From Oscillospiraceae bacterium (lineage in GTDB: Bacteria > Bacillota > Clostridia > Oscillospirales > Ruminococcaceae), in contig JAUNSK010000013.1 of the NCBI GenBank assembly GCA_030539275.1, positions 1-55,764 of the forward strand: a stretch of DNA of 55,764 bases, given 5' to 3'. The notes under the pieces were generated by a model. The model had not been told where the DNA came from. It searched no databases and worked only from the letters and a program-made list of their open reading frames with translations. Both the position numbers and the translations under genes were made by a program. Positions 17,450-26,386 of the stretch are shown in pieces (position 1 is the stretch's first letter; every line of letters starts with the position of its first letter).

Positions 17450-18413
17450 TTATAATGGAATTGACGGCAGTTCACAGCCCGTAGGGCGTGTACTGGAAAC
17501 AGATCTCCGTATAAATTCAGTCTCAAGAAATATCTTCTCAATTATGAGGCAGTCTACTGCAACAAACAAGCTGGCAACTCTGAAAACTGCAGACAGTATA
17601 GCAGATGCAGATGAATCAGACAGACTAAAGATTGAAAACGGAAATCTTCAGGTAACGCTTGAAAACTTTTCAACCCTCGGCAAGGGGATCAAAACAACGA
17701 CTCACAGGCTGGTTGATGCTATTATAGTAAGATTTACAGAGACAGGTTCCAAAGACAGCACGGTTTTTCTGTCTCTTGATGAATATATGAAGCTGTGCGG
17801 TCTTAAGAATCTCAAGGAGATCAGAAAACAGGTAAATTCAGAACTTAAGCTGCTATCAAACATGAAGGTAACTTTTAATAAGTCATCAAATCATGAGCAG
17901 AGCTTCTCAGACATCAGAATATGTGAAAGTGTTGAAATAAAAAATAATATAATATGTTTCAGATTCGGTCAGGAATTTTTCAGAATACTCAAAGGAATGC
18001 CTGTAATGCCTTATCCTATGAAGCTTTTCAATTTAAATAATAAAAGAAATCCGAACAGCTATTATTTCCTGAAAAAAATAGCTGAACATAAGAAAATGAA
18101 TTACTTTAAGAAAAATTCTGACACGCTGAGCGTAAAAACGCTTCTTGAATCCACACCTGAACTGCCGAGCTATGATGAGGTAGTAAATGGTGACAGGGCA
18201 GTTGCAAGGAGAATAATCGAACCTTTTGAACGCGACATGAATGAGCTTGCAGATGTACTGACATGGGAATACTGCCATACTAACGGAACGGTACTCTCTG
18301 ACGATGAGCTTGACAATTTCAGCTATCATATTTTCTATGGCCTTCTTGTCAGAGTATCATGGATCGATTATCCTGAGATTCAGAAAAGAAATAATAAAAG
18401 CAAAGGTGGGTGA
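17442..18413 (+). CDS. plasmid replication-initiator-like winged-helix protein
   Basis: This 323-residue protein resembles plasmid and phage Rep initiators of Firmicutes. After a disordered N-terminus comes KTTTHRLVDAIIVRFTETG with FLSLDEYMKLCGL and EIRKQVNSELKLL (first winged helix, about 85-150). Then follow MPVMPYPMKLFNLNNKRNP and SYYFLKKIAEHKKMNYF, and VKTLLESTPELPSYDEVV with RRIIEPFERDMNEL (second domain, about 195-275). It lacks a relaxase or HUH motif. It overlaps the upstream gene by 8 bases and ends 6 bases before essC, so it is an integral part of the operon and not a plasmid remnant beside it. It may bind DNA as a regulator, or show that the locus came from a plasmid. Confidence 0.65.
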   Translation: MADYNGIDGSSQPVGRVLETDLRINSVSRNIFSIMRQSTATNKLATLKTADSIADADESDRLKIENGNLQVTLENFSTLGKGIKTTTHRLVDAIIVRFTETGSKDSTVFLSLDEYMKLCGLKNLKEIRKQVNSELKLLSNMKVTFNKSSNHEQSFSDIRICESVEIKNNIICFRFGQEFFRILKGMPVMPYPMKLFNLNNKRNPNSYYFLKKIAEHKKMNYFKKNSDTLSVKTLLESTPELPSYDEVVNGDRAVARRIIEPFERDMNELADVLTWEYCHTNGTVLSDDELDNFSYHIFYGLLVRVSWIDYPEIQKRNNKSKGG

Positions 18414-18419
18414 TCTGTA

Positions 18420-21400
18420 ATGCTTCAGGTTACACTTATTCAGAAGGAATATGTAAATATGGCCACACTTCCGGATAAAAAGGAAGGTCATTATGGAGTT
18501 ACATATAAGACGGCTTCGGGAGATACCGGCAAAATCAATATTGACGGCAGTCAGAATTCCTGGAGGATCATGTCAGGAAACGAGTACAGGATAATTGACA
18601 GGATATCTGCAGGCAATGAAAAAGTATTTGCTGACATACATGTTCTGTCTGATCATGAAGTTTTTAAAATAGATATTGATAATGAAGACTGCATTATCAT
18701 GGTTGAACCGGTCGTTAAGGAAAGATGCAGATTTAAAAAGCTGTTTCTTAAGCAGGAAAATGCGAAGATAACTATAGGTAAAAACAAAAACAATAGTATA
18801 TGTATAGGCAGTGAGTATATTTCAGGAAATCATGCATCTGTCACAAGAGATTCAGACGGATGGAGTGTCAGTGATAATTCCAGTACAAACGGTACATATG
18901 TAAACAACAAAAGAGTCAGATCTTCAAAGCTTAACATCGGAGACACAGTATTTATACTCGGATATAAGTTTATCATTGGCTGCAATTTTATAGCAGCCAA
19001 CATCTGCAGTGACAGTGTGACATACGACAAAGGCATGTTTTTTGAAGCAAAGAGTACTGTCTCAGATAAAGATGATCATAAACTCTGGACAGATGAAGAG
19101 GATGAAGAGTATTTTTACAGGACAATAAAACTGGCAAGTGAAAGAGAAAAATCAAGGCTTATAAAGGTTGAGTCACCTGAACCAAGGGAAAAGGAGGACA
19201 AACAGTCTGTTCTTCTCACAATGGGACCGTCGGTTACAATGTGCAGTGCTTCAGTTCTTATCGCGGGTTATTCTGTTCTTGCAGCTTATTACAGAGGTAC
19301 CAGCTTCTCATATGTTGTTCCTTCACTGATAATGGCCGGAAGTATGGTAGGCTCTGCTGTCATCTGGCCTTTTGCACTTAACAAAGCAACCAGAAAGCGA
19401 AAGAAAAAAGAAGAGAATGCAAGACGTGAATCATATACTGAGTACATCAATACGATCCGCGGAGAAATAAAACGAATCATGAATGATGAATCGGATTATA
19501 TGAATGAAACATATTATCTCGCACAGAAATGTGCCCTCCTTGCATCAGGCGAGGACGGCAAACCGGACAAATATCTCTGGAGCAAAAATATAAACGACAG
19601 AGATTTTCTGACTGTCAGTATAGGAACAGGTAATACCGAACCTGACCTGAAAATCGAGTTTCCTGAGAAAAAGATCGCTGTTGTCAATGACAGCCTGAGC
19701 GACGATCTGTTCCAGCTTGCAAGCGAAGAGAGGATACTTAAAAATGTACCTCTTCCTGTATCACTTAAGGATGGCTGCATATGCGGACTTACCGGTGACA
19801 GGGAGGCTGCTGTCTCATTCACAAGAGCGGCAATTGTGCAGCTTACTTCACTGTACAGCTATGATGAACTCAAAATCGTATTTATCTACAATGAAAATGA
19901 GGAAGAATACTGGAAGTATTCAAGATGGCTTCCCCATGTATGGAATAATGACAGCACATTCAGATATGTTGCAGTATGTCATCAGGATATCAAGGAGCTT
20001 TCCTGTGTTATAGAAAAAGAGATAGATACGAGACTTGAGAAAAAGGAAGAGACATTCCCTCATTTCCTTATTGTAGCTGCAGACAGGGATCTGGCTGAAA
20101 AGCTTGATACGATGCCTCTTATATTAAAGAAGTATAAGGATATCAGCTTCAGTATGATCACACTTTTCGGAATGAGAAATTTCAGTGACTCAGAAATGAT
20201 CATTGACTTCAGAGGCGGTTCAAAAGCTGTTATGTATGACAGAAGAGAGGACTCGGAAAAGTCTTACGAATTTACTCCTGACAGTATAAACAGAGATCAG
20301 TTTGACAGGTATATAGACTCTATCGCAAATATAAGGCTTGATCTGTCAAGTGAAAGGTATAAGCTCCCTACGATGCTAACTTTTCTCGAAATGTTCAGGG
20401 TATCACGTGCAGAGCATCTTAACTGCCTGACAAGATGGGTAGATAATGATCCGACAAAATCCCTTCAGACTGCGATAGGCGTCAATCAGACAGGTGACAG
20501 CTTCTACATTGATCTTCATGAAAAATTCCATGGTCCTCATGGACTTATTGCCGGTACAACAGGTTCTGGTAAGAGTGAAACTATAATTACGCTTATTCTT
20601 TCACTTGCAGTCAACTACAGCCCTGAAGAAGTGGCTTTTGTAATCATAGACTATAAAGGCGGCGGTCTTGCTGACGCTTTTGAGAGTATTGAAAGAGTTA
20701 ATATAGACGGCAGGGTACAGGAAAAGATCGTAAAGCTTCCGCATCTTATCGGTACTGTAACAAATCTTGACGGTGCTACAATTGAACGTTCACGTATTTC
20801 AATTGAAAGTGAACTCAAGAGACGCCAGAGCCTTTTCAAGATCGCAAGACGAATATCAAATGAAGGAACAATGGATATATACAAGTATCAGAAGCTCAGA
20901 AGAAACGGAACTGAACTTGAACCGCTGCCTCACCTCTTCATAGTATGCGATGAGTTTGCAGAACTTAAGGATCAGCAGCCTGATTTTATGGATCTTCTTA
21001 TCAGTACTGCCCGTATAGGCCGAAGCCTCGGTGTTCATCTTATACTTGCGACCCAGAAGCCGGACAGCGTTGTAAGCCCTCAGATCTGGAGCAACTCACG
21101 TTTCAAGATCTGTCTTAAGGTTCAGGACCGTTCAGACAGTATGGCAGTAATTAACCGTCCTGAAGCCGCTGAGATATCAACTACAGGTAAGTTTTATCTT
21201 CAGGTCGGCTATAATGAATTTTTCAGTATGGGTCAGTCTGCATGGTGCGGAGCTGACTATATTCCGAGTGATGATTTTGTATCAGAAGATGTTGAGTCTG
21301 TTGAGATGATAAACAATACGGGAATGGTAATCTGCGAGAAGAAGAGGAAAACAGACACAGGAAAGTCAGATCAGGCTGTAGTAAGTCAGCTTGTAGCGGT

Positions 21401-23141
21401 AAGGCAGTATCTTATTGATATTTCTAAAAATATGGTAATAAGACCGCTGTGGCTTCTTCCGGTCCCATCTGTTTTGTCCATGCAGAGTCTGTACAGTGAA
21501 CGAAATGATAAGTCTGAGAAAAATATCCTTAATCCTGTTATAGGAAAATGGGATGATCTGTACAACAGAAAGCAGGACATCATGACACTCAATTTCTCAA
21601 GAGACGGAAATATCATGGTTTTCGGCTCAGCCGGCAGCGGAATGGGAATGTTCTTTACTTCACTTGTTTATTCTCTTATATATGGCTATTCACCCGAAGA
21701 GGTAAACATTTATATACTTGACTTTGACTCAGGATTTCTCAAGGTATTTGAGAAAGCTCCGCAGACAGGAGATGTGGTTATTTCTGAAGAAGATGAAAAT
21801 GTCAGAAAACTTGTTGCGTCTCTTAAGGACGAGATATTGCGAAGAAGCAAGCTGTTTGCACCATTCGGCGGTGAATACAGCGAGTACTGTGCTCATTCCG
21901 GAGAAAAGCTTCCGAATATTGTAGTTGTTCTTAATAACTTCTCATCATTTCAGGAGGAATATGAATCCTGTCTTCAGGATGTTATATACATATCACGTGA
22001 GGGAACAAAACGAGGTATTTATCTGGTAGTCGGTTCTTCAAATATAAATGTCAATTCAAGACTGCGTCAGAATATGAACCAGAATCTGCTGCTGAGAATG
22101 AATGATCCGACAGATTATTCACTTGTCCTCGGAAGAACAGGCGGAATAATCCCTTCGGCGTATCCCGGCAGAGGAATTGTAAAGTACGGTAAGCTGGTCT
22201 ATGAATTCCAGACTGCGGATATATTCGAAAAAATATACACCCCGTCAGACGATGAGACAGAAAGTGATGCTCCGACACAGGATCCTGCAGCACAGATAAG
22301 GGAACTCTGCGCAGAATCACTGACCAGATACAGCAGTGCAAGAGCAAAATCATTTATAACCAGGCGTCCTGATATCACTACAGTAATGAATATATCTGAG
22401 AGCGCGGATATACACAGCATACCTGCAGGTGCATGTACCGACAATGATGAATTATTCAGGATAGATCTGAGCGACAAGTATATCACATTCGTGTCATCAG
22501 CGAGTGAGGATAAACTCAGTTCCTTTGCACAGAACCTGGCAAAGATCATTTCACGTGACAAAAATATTGATGTCGCCGTACTTGATGCAGAGTCTTCATT
22601 TACACAGGAAGACAGCCGTGATTATGAATATGTATCGGGCAGTGATGACTTTGATAAGTGGCATGTAAAATACGGTGAAATGTGTATCGAACGTGATAAT
22701 CAGCTTTATAAGGATGAGTCAGGAAGCTACAGACTCCCTGACGGCATAAGAGATGTCTATATAATTATAAACTCCTTTGAAGCTGCTGCCAGAAAATCAA
22801 CCGAAACGGCTGCAAAGCTTATTCAGGGAATGCTGGGCTGTGAAATACACAACATACACTATATAGTTCTTGACACTCCTGAAAAAATGAATTCTTCAAG
22901 CGGATGCTATACAAATGTAATTGTCGGCAAAATAAACAATGCCATGGATTTTGAAGCAGAAAATCTGCATGAAGACTGGTTTGATCAGTTCGGAATCTGG
23001 CTTGGTGCAGGCCTTGCACGTCAGGGATTGTTCAGACTCGAACAGTCAAATGATCAGTCATCAGAGGATACTGCATGTGTAATATGTTCAAAAAGAGTCG
23101 TGGGTGTTTTCTACCCATTAACGGAGGCAAACTATGAATAA
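18420..23141 (+). CDS. essC: EssC-type FtsK/SpoIIIE ATPase of type VII secretion with FHA domain
   Basis: This 1573-residue membrane ATPase is the motor of T7SSb. The N-terminal part contains an FHA domain at about 95-185 (TIGKNKNNSICIG, ISGNHASV, DNSSTNGTYVNNKRV). Two membrane helices follow (about 267-290 and 297-320). Three FtsK-like domains come next. Domain 1 is intact: Walker A GTTGSGKSE (712-720) and Walker B HLFIVCDEF (838-846). Domain 2 has GSAGSGMGM (1069-1077), with Met in place of Lys. Domain 3 has VSSASEDK at about 1358 and looks degenerate. Length fits EssC/YukB. The gene ends overlapping yukD by 8 bases. FHA binding suggests control by the divergent kinase operon. The start ATG follows AAAGGTGGG. 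Confidence 0.93.
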   Translation: MLQVTLIQKEYVNMATLPDKKEGHYGVTYKTASGDTGKINIDGSQNSWRIMSGNEYRIIDRISAGNEKVFADIHVLSDHEVFKIDIDNEDCIIMVEPVVKERCRFKKLFLKQENAKITIGKNKNNSICIGSEYISGNHASVTRDSDGWSVSDNSSTNGTYVNNKRVRSSKLNIGDTVFILGYKFIIGCNFIAANICSDSVTYDKGMFFEAKSTVSDKDDHKLWTDEEDEEYFYRTIKLASEREKSRLIKVESPEPREKEDKQSVLLTMGPSVTMCSASVLIAGYSVLAAYYRGTSFSYVVPSLIMAGSMVGSAVIWPFALNKATRKRKKKEENARRESYTEYINTIRGEIKRIMNDESDYMNETYYLAQKCALLASGEDGKPDKYLWSKNINDRDFLTVSIGTGNTEPDLKIEFPEKKIAVVNDSLSDDLFQLASEERILKNVPLPVSLKDGCICGLTGDREAAVSFTRAAIVQLTSLYSYDELKIVFIYNENEEEYWKYSRWLPHVWNNDSTFRYVAVCHQDIKELSCVIEKEIDTRLEKKEETFPHFLIVAADRDLAEKLDTMPLILKKYKDISFSMITLFGMRNFSDSEMIIDFRGGSKAVMYDRREDSEKSYEFTPDSINRDQFDRYIDSIANIRLDLSSERYKLPTMLTFLEMFRVSRAEHLNCLTRWVDNDPTKSLQTAIGVNQTGDSFYIDLHEKFHGPHGLIAGTTGSGKSETIITLILSLAVNYSPEEVAFVIIDYKGGGLADAFESIERVNIDGRVQEKIVKLPHLIGTVTNLDGATIERSRISIESELKRRQSLFKIARRISNEGTMDIYKYQKLRRNGTELEPLPHLFIVCDEFAELKDQQPDFMDLLISTARIGRSLGVHLILATQKPDSVVSPQIWSNSRFKICLKVQDRSDSMAVINRPEAAEISTTGKFYLQVGYNEFFSMGQSAWCGADYIPSDDFVSEDVESVEMINNTGMVICEKKRKTDTGKSDQAVVSQLVAVRQYLIDISKNMVIRPLWLLPVPSVLSMQSLYSERNDKSEKNILNPVIGKWDDLYNRKQDIMTLNFSRDGNIMVFGSAGSGMGMFFTSLVYSLIYGYSPEEVNIYILDFDSGFLKVFEKAPQTGDVVISEEDENVRKLVASLKDEILRRSKLFAPFGGEYSEYCAHSGEKLPNIVVVLNNFSSFQEEYESCLQDVIYISREGTKRGIYLVVGSSNINVNSRLRQNMNQNLLLRMNDPTDYSLVLGRTGGIIPSAYPGRGIVKYGKLVYEFQTADIFEKIYTPSDDETESDAPTQDPAAQIRELCAESLTRYSSARAKSFITRRPDITTVMNISESADIHSIPAGACTDNDELFRIDLSDKYITFVSSASEDKLSSFAQNLAKIISRDKNIDVAVLDAESSFTQEDSRDYEYVSGSDDFDKWHVKYGEMCIERDNQLYKDESGSYRLPDGIRDVYIIINSFEAAARKSTETAAKLIQGMLGCEIHNIHYIVLDTPEKMNSSSGCYTNVIVGKINNAMDFEAENLHEDWFDQFGIWLGAGLARQGLFRLEQSNDQSSEDTACVICSKRVVGVFYPLTEANYE

Positions 23142-23385
23142 AATACTGACAGAAATATATTTGCCTGCTAACGGCAAAAGCTATGAGGTATATCTGCCTG
23201 AAAACATGTATGCCGGAGATGCAGCGCAGCTGCTTGCAGATCTGTTTACAGAGGCGGCAGGAGGATTTTACTGCCGTGATGATGTAAATATACTCTGTGA
23301 CAGGTTTGAAGGCCGTGCTTTTGACTCAGACAAAACTCTGAAGGAGCTGAATGTTAAGAATCATTCCATGCTTATGCTTGTCTGA
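23134..23385 (+). CDS. esaB: YukD/EsaB ubiquitin-like protein
   Basis: This 83-residue protein has the ubiquitin-like fold pattern of YukD/EsaB: ILTEIYLPANGKSYEVYLPEN (strands 1-2; quoted in part), a helix AGDAAQLLADLFTEA, and LKELNVKNHSMLMLV at the end. Family members are T7SSb parts of regulatory or assembly role and are not known to be conjugated; no C-terminal Gly-Gly is present. It overlaps essC by 8 bases, giving coupled translation and stoichiometric supply. Confidence 0.88.
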   Translation: MNKILTEIYLPANGKSYEVYLPENMYAGDAAQLLADLFTEAAGGFYCRDDVNILCDRFEGRAFDSDKTLKELNVKNHSMLMLV

Positions 23386-23386
23386 T

Positions 23387-23518
23387 ATGAAGAAAAAGGA
23401 TGGCAGTGTACAGCATTTGGAGTGGTGTGTTTCAGCAAAAAGTATGGTGAAAAACAGCAAAAAAATTTTTGAAACACCTGTTTGCGTGGATTTACAGCAC
23501 TATCAGAATCTAAAATAA
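23387..23518 (+). CDS. possible 43-residue small protein
   Basis: An ATG one base after the yukD stop opens 43 basic codons (starts MKKKDGSVQHLEW, ends QHYQNLK). No ribosome binding site is visible, but re-initiation after yukD could serve. It fills half of the gap before the first WXG100 gene. It may equally be chance. Confidence 0.2.
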   Translation: MKKKDGSVQHLEWCVSAKSMVKNSKKIFETPVCVDLQHYQNLK

Positions 23519-23566
23519 CTAAAATATTAAGGAACTGTATTTTCAGAGGGCCAAAAATACATGTGT

Positions 23567-23574
23567 GCTATAAT
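23567..23574 (+). promoter_or_regulatory. extended -10 promoter of the first WXG100 gene
   Basis: GTGCTATAAT (TG-n-TATAAT at 23566-23574) lies 57 bases before the ATG and has no clear -35, fitting an extended -10 promoter. It would let the small secreted proteins be made at levels independent of essC. Confidence 0.55.
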
Positions 23575-23630
23575 AACTACAGAAGTTAAGTTAAACAAAT
23601 CTATATAAAGCATTTAAGGAGGATAAACAA

Positions 23631-23945
23631 ATGTCAAACCAAAACAGAAGTCTTACAGAGGGTACAGCGGTTCTGAGAGCAGCAGCTAATCAGATCACAT
23701 CTATTGCAAATGATTTCTTCACTACTTATTCAAATCTTTTTATCAAGGTCAACAATGATCTTGCAAACAACTGGGTAGGTGAGGACAGCACAACATTTGT
23801 AACAAAGGCAAATACATATGAGCCGAAGTTCAAGGAAATGTACAATATCATGAACGACTACTCAAACTTCCTGATCCAGACAGCTACTTCTTATGAGCAG
23901 CAGATCCAGGATGTCAAGAACGTTGCAAACACAATCGAATTTTAA
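23631..23945 (+). CDS. WXG100-family (EsxA-like) secreted protein
   Basis: This 104-residue protein is all-helical with the WXG turn at W48-V49-G50 (LANNWVGEDSTTF) in the middle, the mark of ESAT-6/EsxA helical hairpins. There is no signal peptide. The C-terminus reads YEQQIQDVKNVANTIEF; the strict YxxxD/E signal is not met, although Tyr and acidic residues are near. AAGGAGG precedes the ATG. It is closely related in pattern to the protein at 26387 (shared NDL..WVG and YEQQ). It probably dimerises with itself or with a WXG100 neighbour and is exported by EssC. Confidence 0.92.
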   Translation: MSNQNRSLTEGTAVLRAAANQITSIANDFFTTYSNLFIKVNNDLANNWVGEDSTTFVTKANTYEPKFKEMYNIMNDYSNFLIQTATSYEQQIQDVKNVANTIEF

Positions 23946-23977
23946 TTAAAAATAATAATTATATGAGGTGAAATAAA

Positions 23978-24292
23978 ATGGCAGATACAGAGAGAATTTT
24001 TTTAAACCATGCGGAAATTAAGAACTGTGCTCAGCAGATAGGTTCTTACAACGAGAAGATCAAGGATCAGCTTGATGACTTTGCAACACAGATAAGCAAG
24101 GTACAGAGCTGGGATGCAATGGGTGCTTCAGAAATGAGAGATAACTTCAACGCTCTGAAACCTGACTTCGCAAAGTTCTATGAATATCTCAGCAAGGTAG
24201 TTAAGTTCATTAATCAGAACGTTTCTGATGATGCTATCACTCTTGATACATCAATCAAAAACAACGCAATGCCGCTTAAAAAACGTATATAA
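23978..24292 (+). CDS. WXG100-like protein with a WDAMG turn
   Basis: This 104-residue all-helical protein starts after AGGTGAAATAAA. Helix 1 (AQQIGSYNEKIKDQLDDF) and helix 2 (EMRDNFNALKPDFAKFYEYL) flank a turn reading SWDAMGASEM (W45 to G49), two residues longer than the usual W-x-G. It is probably the partner of the EsxA-like protein encoded 32 bases upstream, as EsxA/EsxB pairs are co-transcribed. A hairpin follows the stop. Confidence 0.82.
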   Translation: MADTERIFLNHAEIKNCAQQIGSYNEKIKDQLDDFATQISKVQSWDAMGASEMRDNFNALKPDFAKFYEYLSKVVKFINQNVSDDAITLDTSIKNNAMPLKKRI

Positions 24293-24298
24293 GAAAAC

Positions 24299-24328
24299 AA
24301 ATCCTGTTCATGTAAATGGGCAGGATTT
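24299..24328 (+). terminator. terminator or attenuator between WXG100 pair and lipoprotein gene
   Basis: A 13-bp stem (AAATCCTGTTCAT with ATGGGCAGGATTT, two G-U pairs) has a GTAA loop and is followed by TATC. It lies right after the WXG100-like stop and 22 bases before the next start. Partial termination would make the small proteins more abundant than the lipoprotein. Confidence 0.6.
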
Positions 24329-24349
24329 TATCAGATAGAGAGGTATACA

Positions 24350-26371
24350 ATGAAAAGAATAATATCTGCTGCAACATGTGCAGCTATGCTTATATCTATG
24401 ACATCTGTTTTTTCAGGCTGCAGTATGAGGGAATTCTTTGCTAAGGATGATCCTGCTGTACAGACAACAGCCGGTGATGACGGTGTACTTACAAACGGGG
24501 AATGGCTTTCCATGGTCAATGACGCATTCGGAATGCAGGTTGATGACAGTGCAGAAGACGGGGATCTGGCTGCTGCAGAGGAATGGGGAGTTATTGATTC
24601 AAAGGACCAGGTAAATCCTGATGAGCCGGTATCAGATCAGTTTGTAACAAAAACTCTTATGAGGGCAAGCGGTTTTGTTGATCCTGGTGCATCAGATCAG
24701 GAAATAATACAGTCTGCTATTGATCACGGTGTTATAACTCAAAATGAAGATCTGACAAAGGTCGAAACTGCTGCAGAATCTCTTAGCAATGCCAAGACTG
24801 AATGGAGTCATCAGACTTTTGAAAACAAGACTGATATTACATATCAGGAAGGTGTTCAGGACTTTACACAGAATCAGGATCTTGAGTCAGTAAACATCAG
24901 GGAGAGTGATAATACAGTAATCATGCCTTCAGAATATGCAAAGACACTCACTGCTGATTCAGTATACATACTGCCTCCGAATGCTACATTTAAAAATGGC
25001 TGTGCATATAAGGTGCTTTCCGTAAAAGATAACGGAGACGGTACTTCAACAGTTAAGAATGTACCAGCTGAGATAAAGGATGTATACTCAGATATGGATG
25101 TTTCAGGCGGATTCAAGCCGGACTGTTCAGACGTTGAAGTTCTTAATGACAATGTTACTGTAACAAGCGGTTCTGCACAGGGAATGTCCCAGACAGGCAG
25201 TTTTGATGAAGGCGCAGTACAGCAGCTCGGCTGTACTGATGACGGAAATATCCAGCCTATGGGTTCTACAGAATTCAACTCTGTTTCGTTCTCAGTTAGT
25301 CTTGATAATGTTGAATATGCGCTGAGTGTTGACAACATCGTACTTAATACAGATGTTGACTGGAGTTACGGACTTTTCTCAGGACTTGATGTAGACAGAA
25401 TATATATGGCACTTGATTATGATACAAGCGTTTCTGTCAAATACGCCTGGGAAGGTGAAAAGAATAGAGTTCTTAAACATACACAGCTTGATTCAGTTGT
25501 TGAGCCTTCAATAGCAGTAGGAAAGTTTGCAATTTATATTTGTCCGGGACTCAGCGTAAACTTCAGAGTTGAACTTGTATTCAAGGCAAATGGCGGTGTT
25601 GAGGTAGTAGTAACACAGTCAAACACCAGAGGCTTTGAAATGAAGGGATCAAGTTTCCGACAGATCAATGAAGATTCCTGTACAACAGATTTTAAGCTTA
25701 CCGGTGAAATGGGAATATATCTTGACCTGATACTTGCACTGTCACTTGACTATATTATAGGTGAAATTGACCTTGTAAGTCTTACACTTGAAGTTGGTCC
25801 TACACTCAGCGGTGAGGTCGATGTACACGAAAATGATATGGTTTGTATCTCAATCAACGGGTATCTGAAGATGTCGCTTACACTTGAACTGAATGCGATA
25901 TTCGCGTCGACGTCCGTGGAATTTACCGGATGGGATGAAAACAACAGTCCGTGGAAATTCCTTGATATTCATCTTGAAGACTTCAAGCGAGTACCTAAGT
26001 GTACATATGAAGATCAGGTAACTACAGTTACAACTGTAACAACTGAAGCTGTACGAGAAGGAACATTTGCACTCAACCAGACTTACCTGTCACTTAATGA
26101 GGGTTCGTCCAGCGCACTGCAGCTCAAATCTGTACCGACAGGATGCAGTACATCAGGACTTAAATGGTCATCAAGTGATACATCAAAGGTTACAGTTGAT
26201 TCAAACGGTAAAATCACAGCAGCAGCTGCCGGTTCAGCAACTATTACAGTAACAAGTGCTGATGGTAAGTACAGTGCATCATGTGCAGTTGTTGTTCATG
26301 AGGATTATAGTAAAAAATCTGTAAGCCGCAGTATTACATATAATCAGAACGACTATATTTTTGCAGCATAA
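24350..26371 (+). CDS. lipoprotein with Ig-like (Big_2) domain, T7SS-associated
   Basis: This 673-residue protein has a lipoprotein signal peptide with lipobox FSGC (C24). Residues about 45-130 hold acidic repeats around NGEWLSMVNDAFG and VTKTLMRASGF, weakly like S-layer homology motifs. A long beta-rich central region follows (about 250-560). A Big_2-type Ig domain lies at about 575-650: SLNEGSSSALQLKSVP, LKWSSSDTSKVTVDSNGKI, ATITVTSADGKYSASCAVVV. It is placed between WXG100 genes and so is probably part of, or exported near, the type VII apparatus, on the outer face of the membrane. I recognise no EssA/EsaA-like topology in it. GAGAGG precedes the ATG. Confidence 0.82.
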   Translation: MKRIISAATCAAMLISMTSVFSGCSMREFFAKDDPAVQTTAGDDGVLTNGEWLSMVNDAFGMQVDDSAEDGDLAAAEEWGVIDSKDQVNPDEPVSDQFVTKTLMRASGFVDPGASDQEIIQSAIDHGVITQNEDLTKVETAAESLSNAKTEWSHQTFENKTDITYQEGVQDFTQNQDLESVNIRESDNTVIMPSEYAKTLTADSVYILPPNATFKNGCAYKVLSVKDNGDGTSTVKNVPAEIKDVYSDMDVSGGFKPDCSDVEVLNDNVTVTSGSAQGMSQTGSFDEGAVQQLGCTDDGNIQPMGSTEFNSVSFSVSLDNVEYALSVDNIVLNTDVDWSYGLFSGLDVDRIYMALDYDTSVSVKYAWEGEKNRVLKHTQLDSVVEPSIAVGKFAIYICPGLSVNFRVELVFKANGGVEVVVTQSNTRGFEMKGSSFRQINEDSCTTDFKLTGEMGIYLDLILALSLDYIIGEIDLVSLTLEVGPTLSGEVDVHENDMVCISINGYLKMSLTLELNAIFASTSVEFTGWDENNSPWKFLDIHLEDFKRVPKCTYEDQVTTVTTVTTEAVREGTFALNQTYLSLNEGSSSALQLKSVPTGCSTSGLKWSSSDTSKVTVDSNGKITAAAAGSATITVTSADGKYSASCAVVVHEDYSKKSVSRSITYNQNDYIFAA

Positions 26372-26386
26372 AGGTGTGATAAAATA

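Noticed and set aside
23429-23475. Inverted repeat GTGTTTC..GAAACAC between yukD and the WXG100 gene
   Set aside because: Only 7-8 bp with a loop of more than 30 bases and no T-run after it; too weak to call a terminator.
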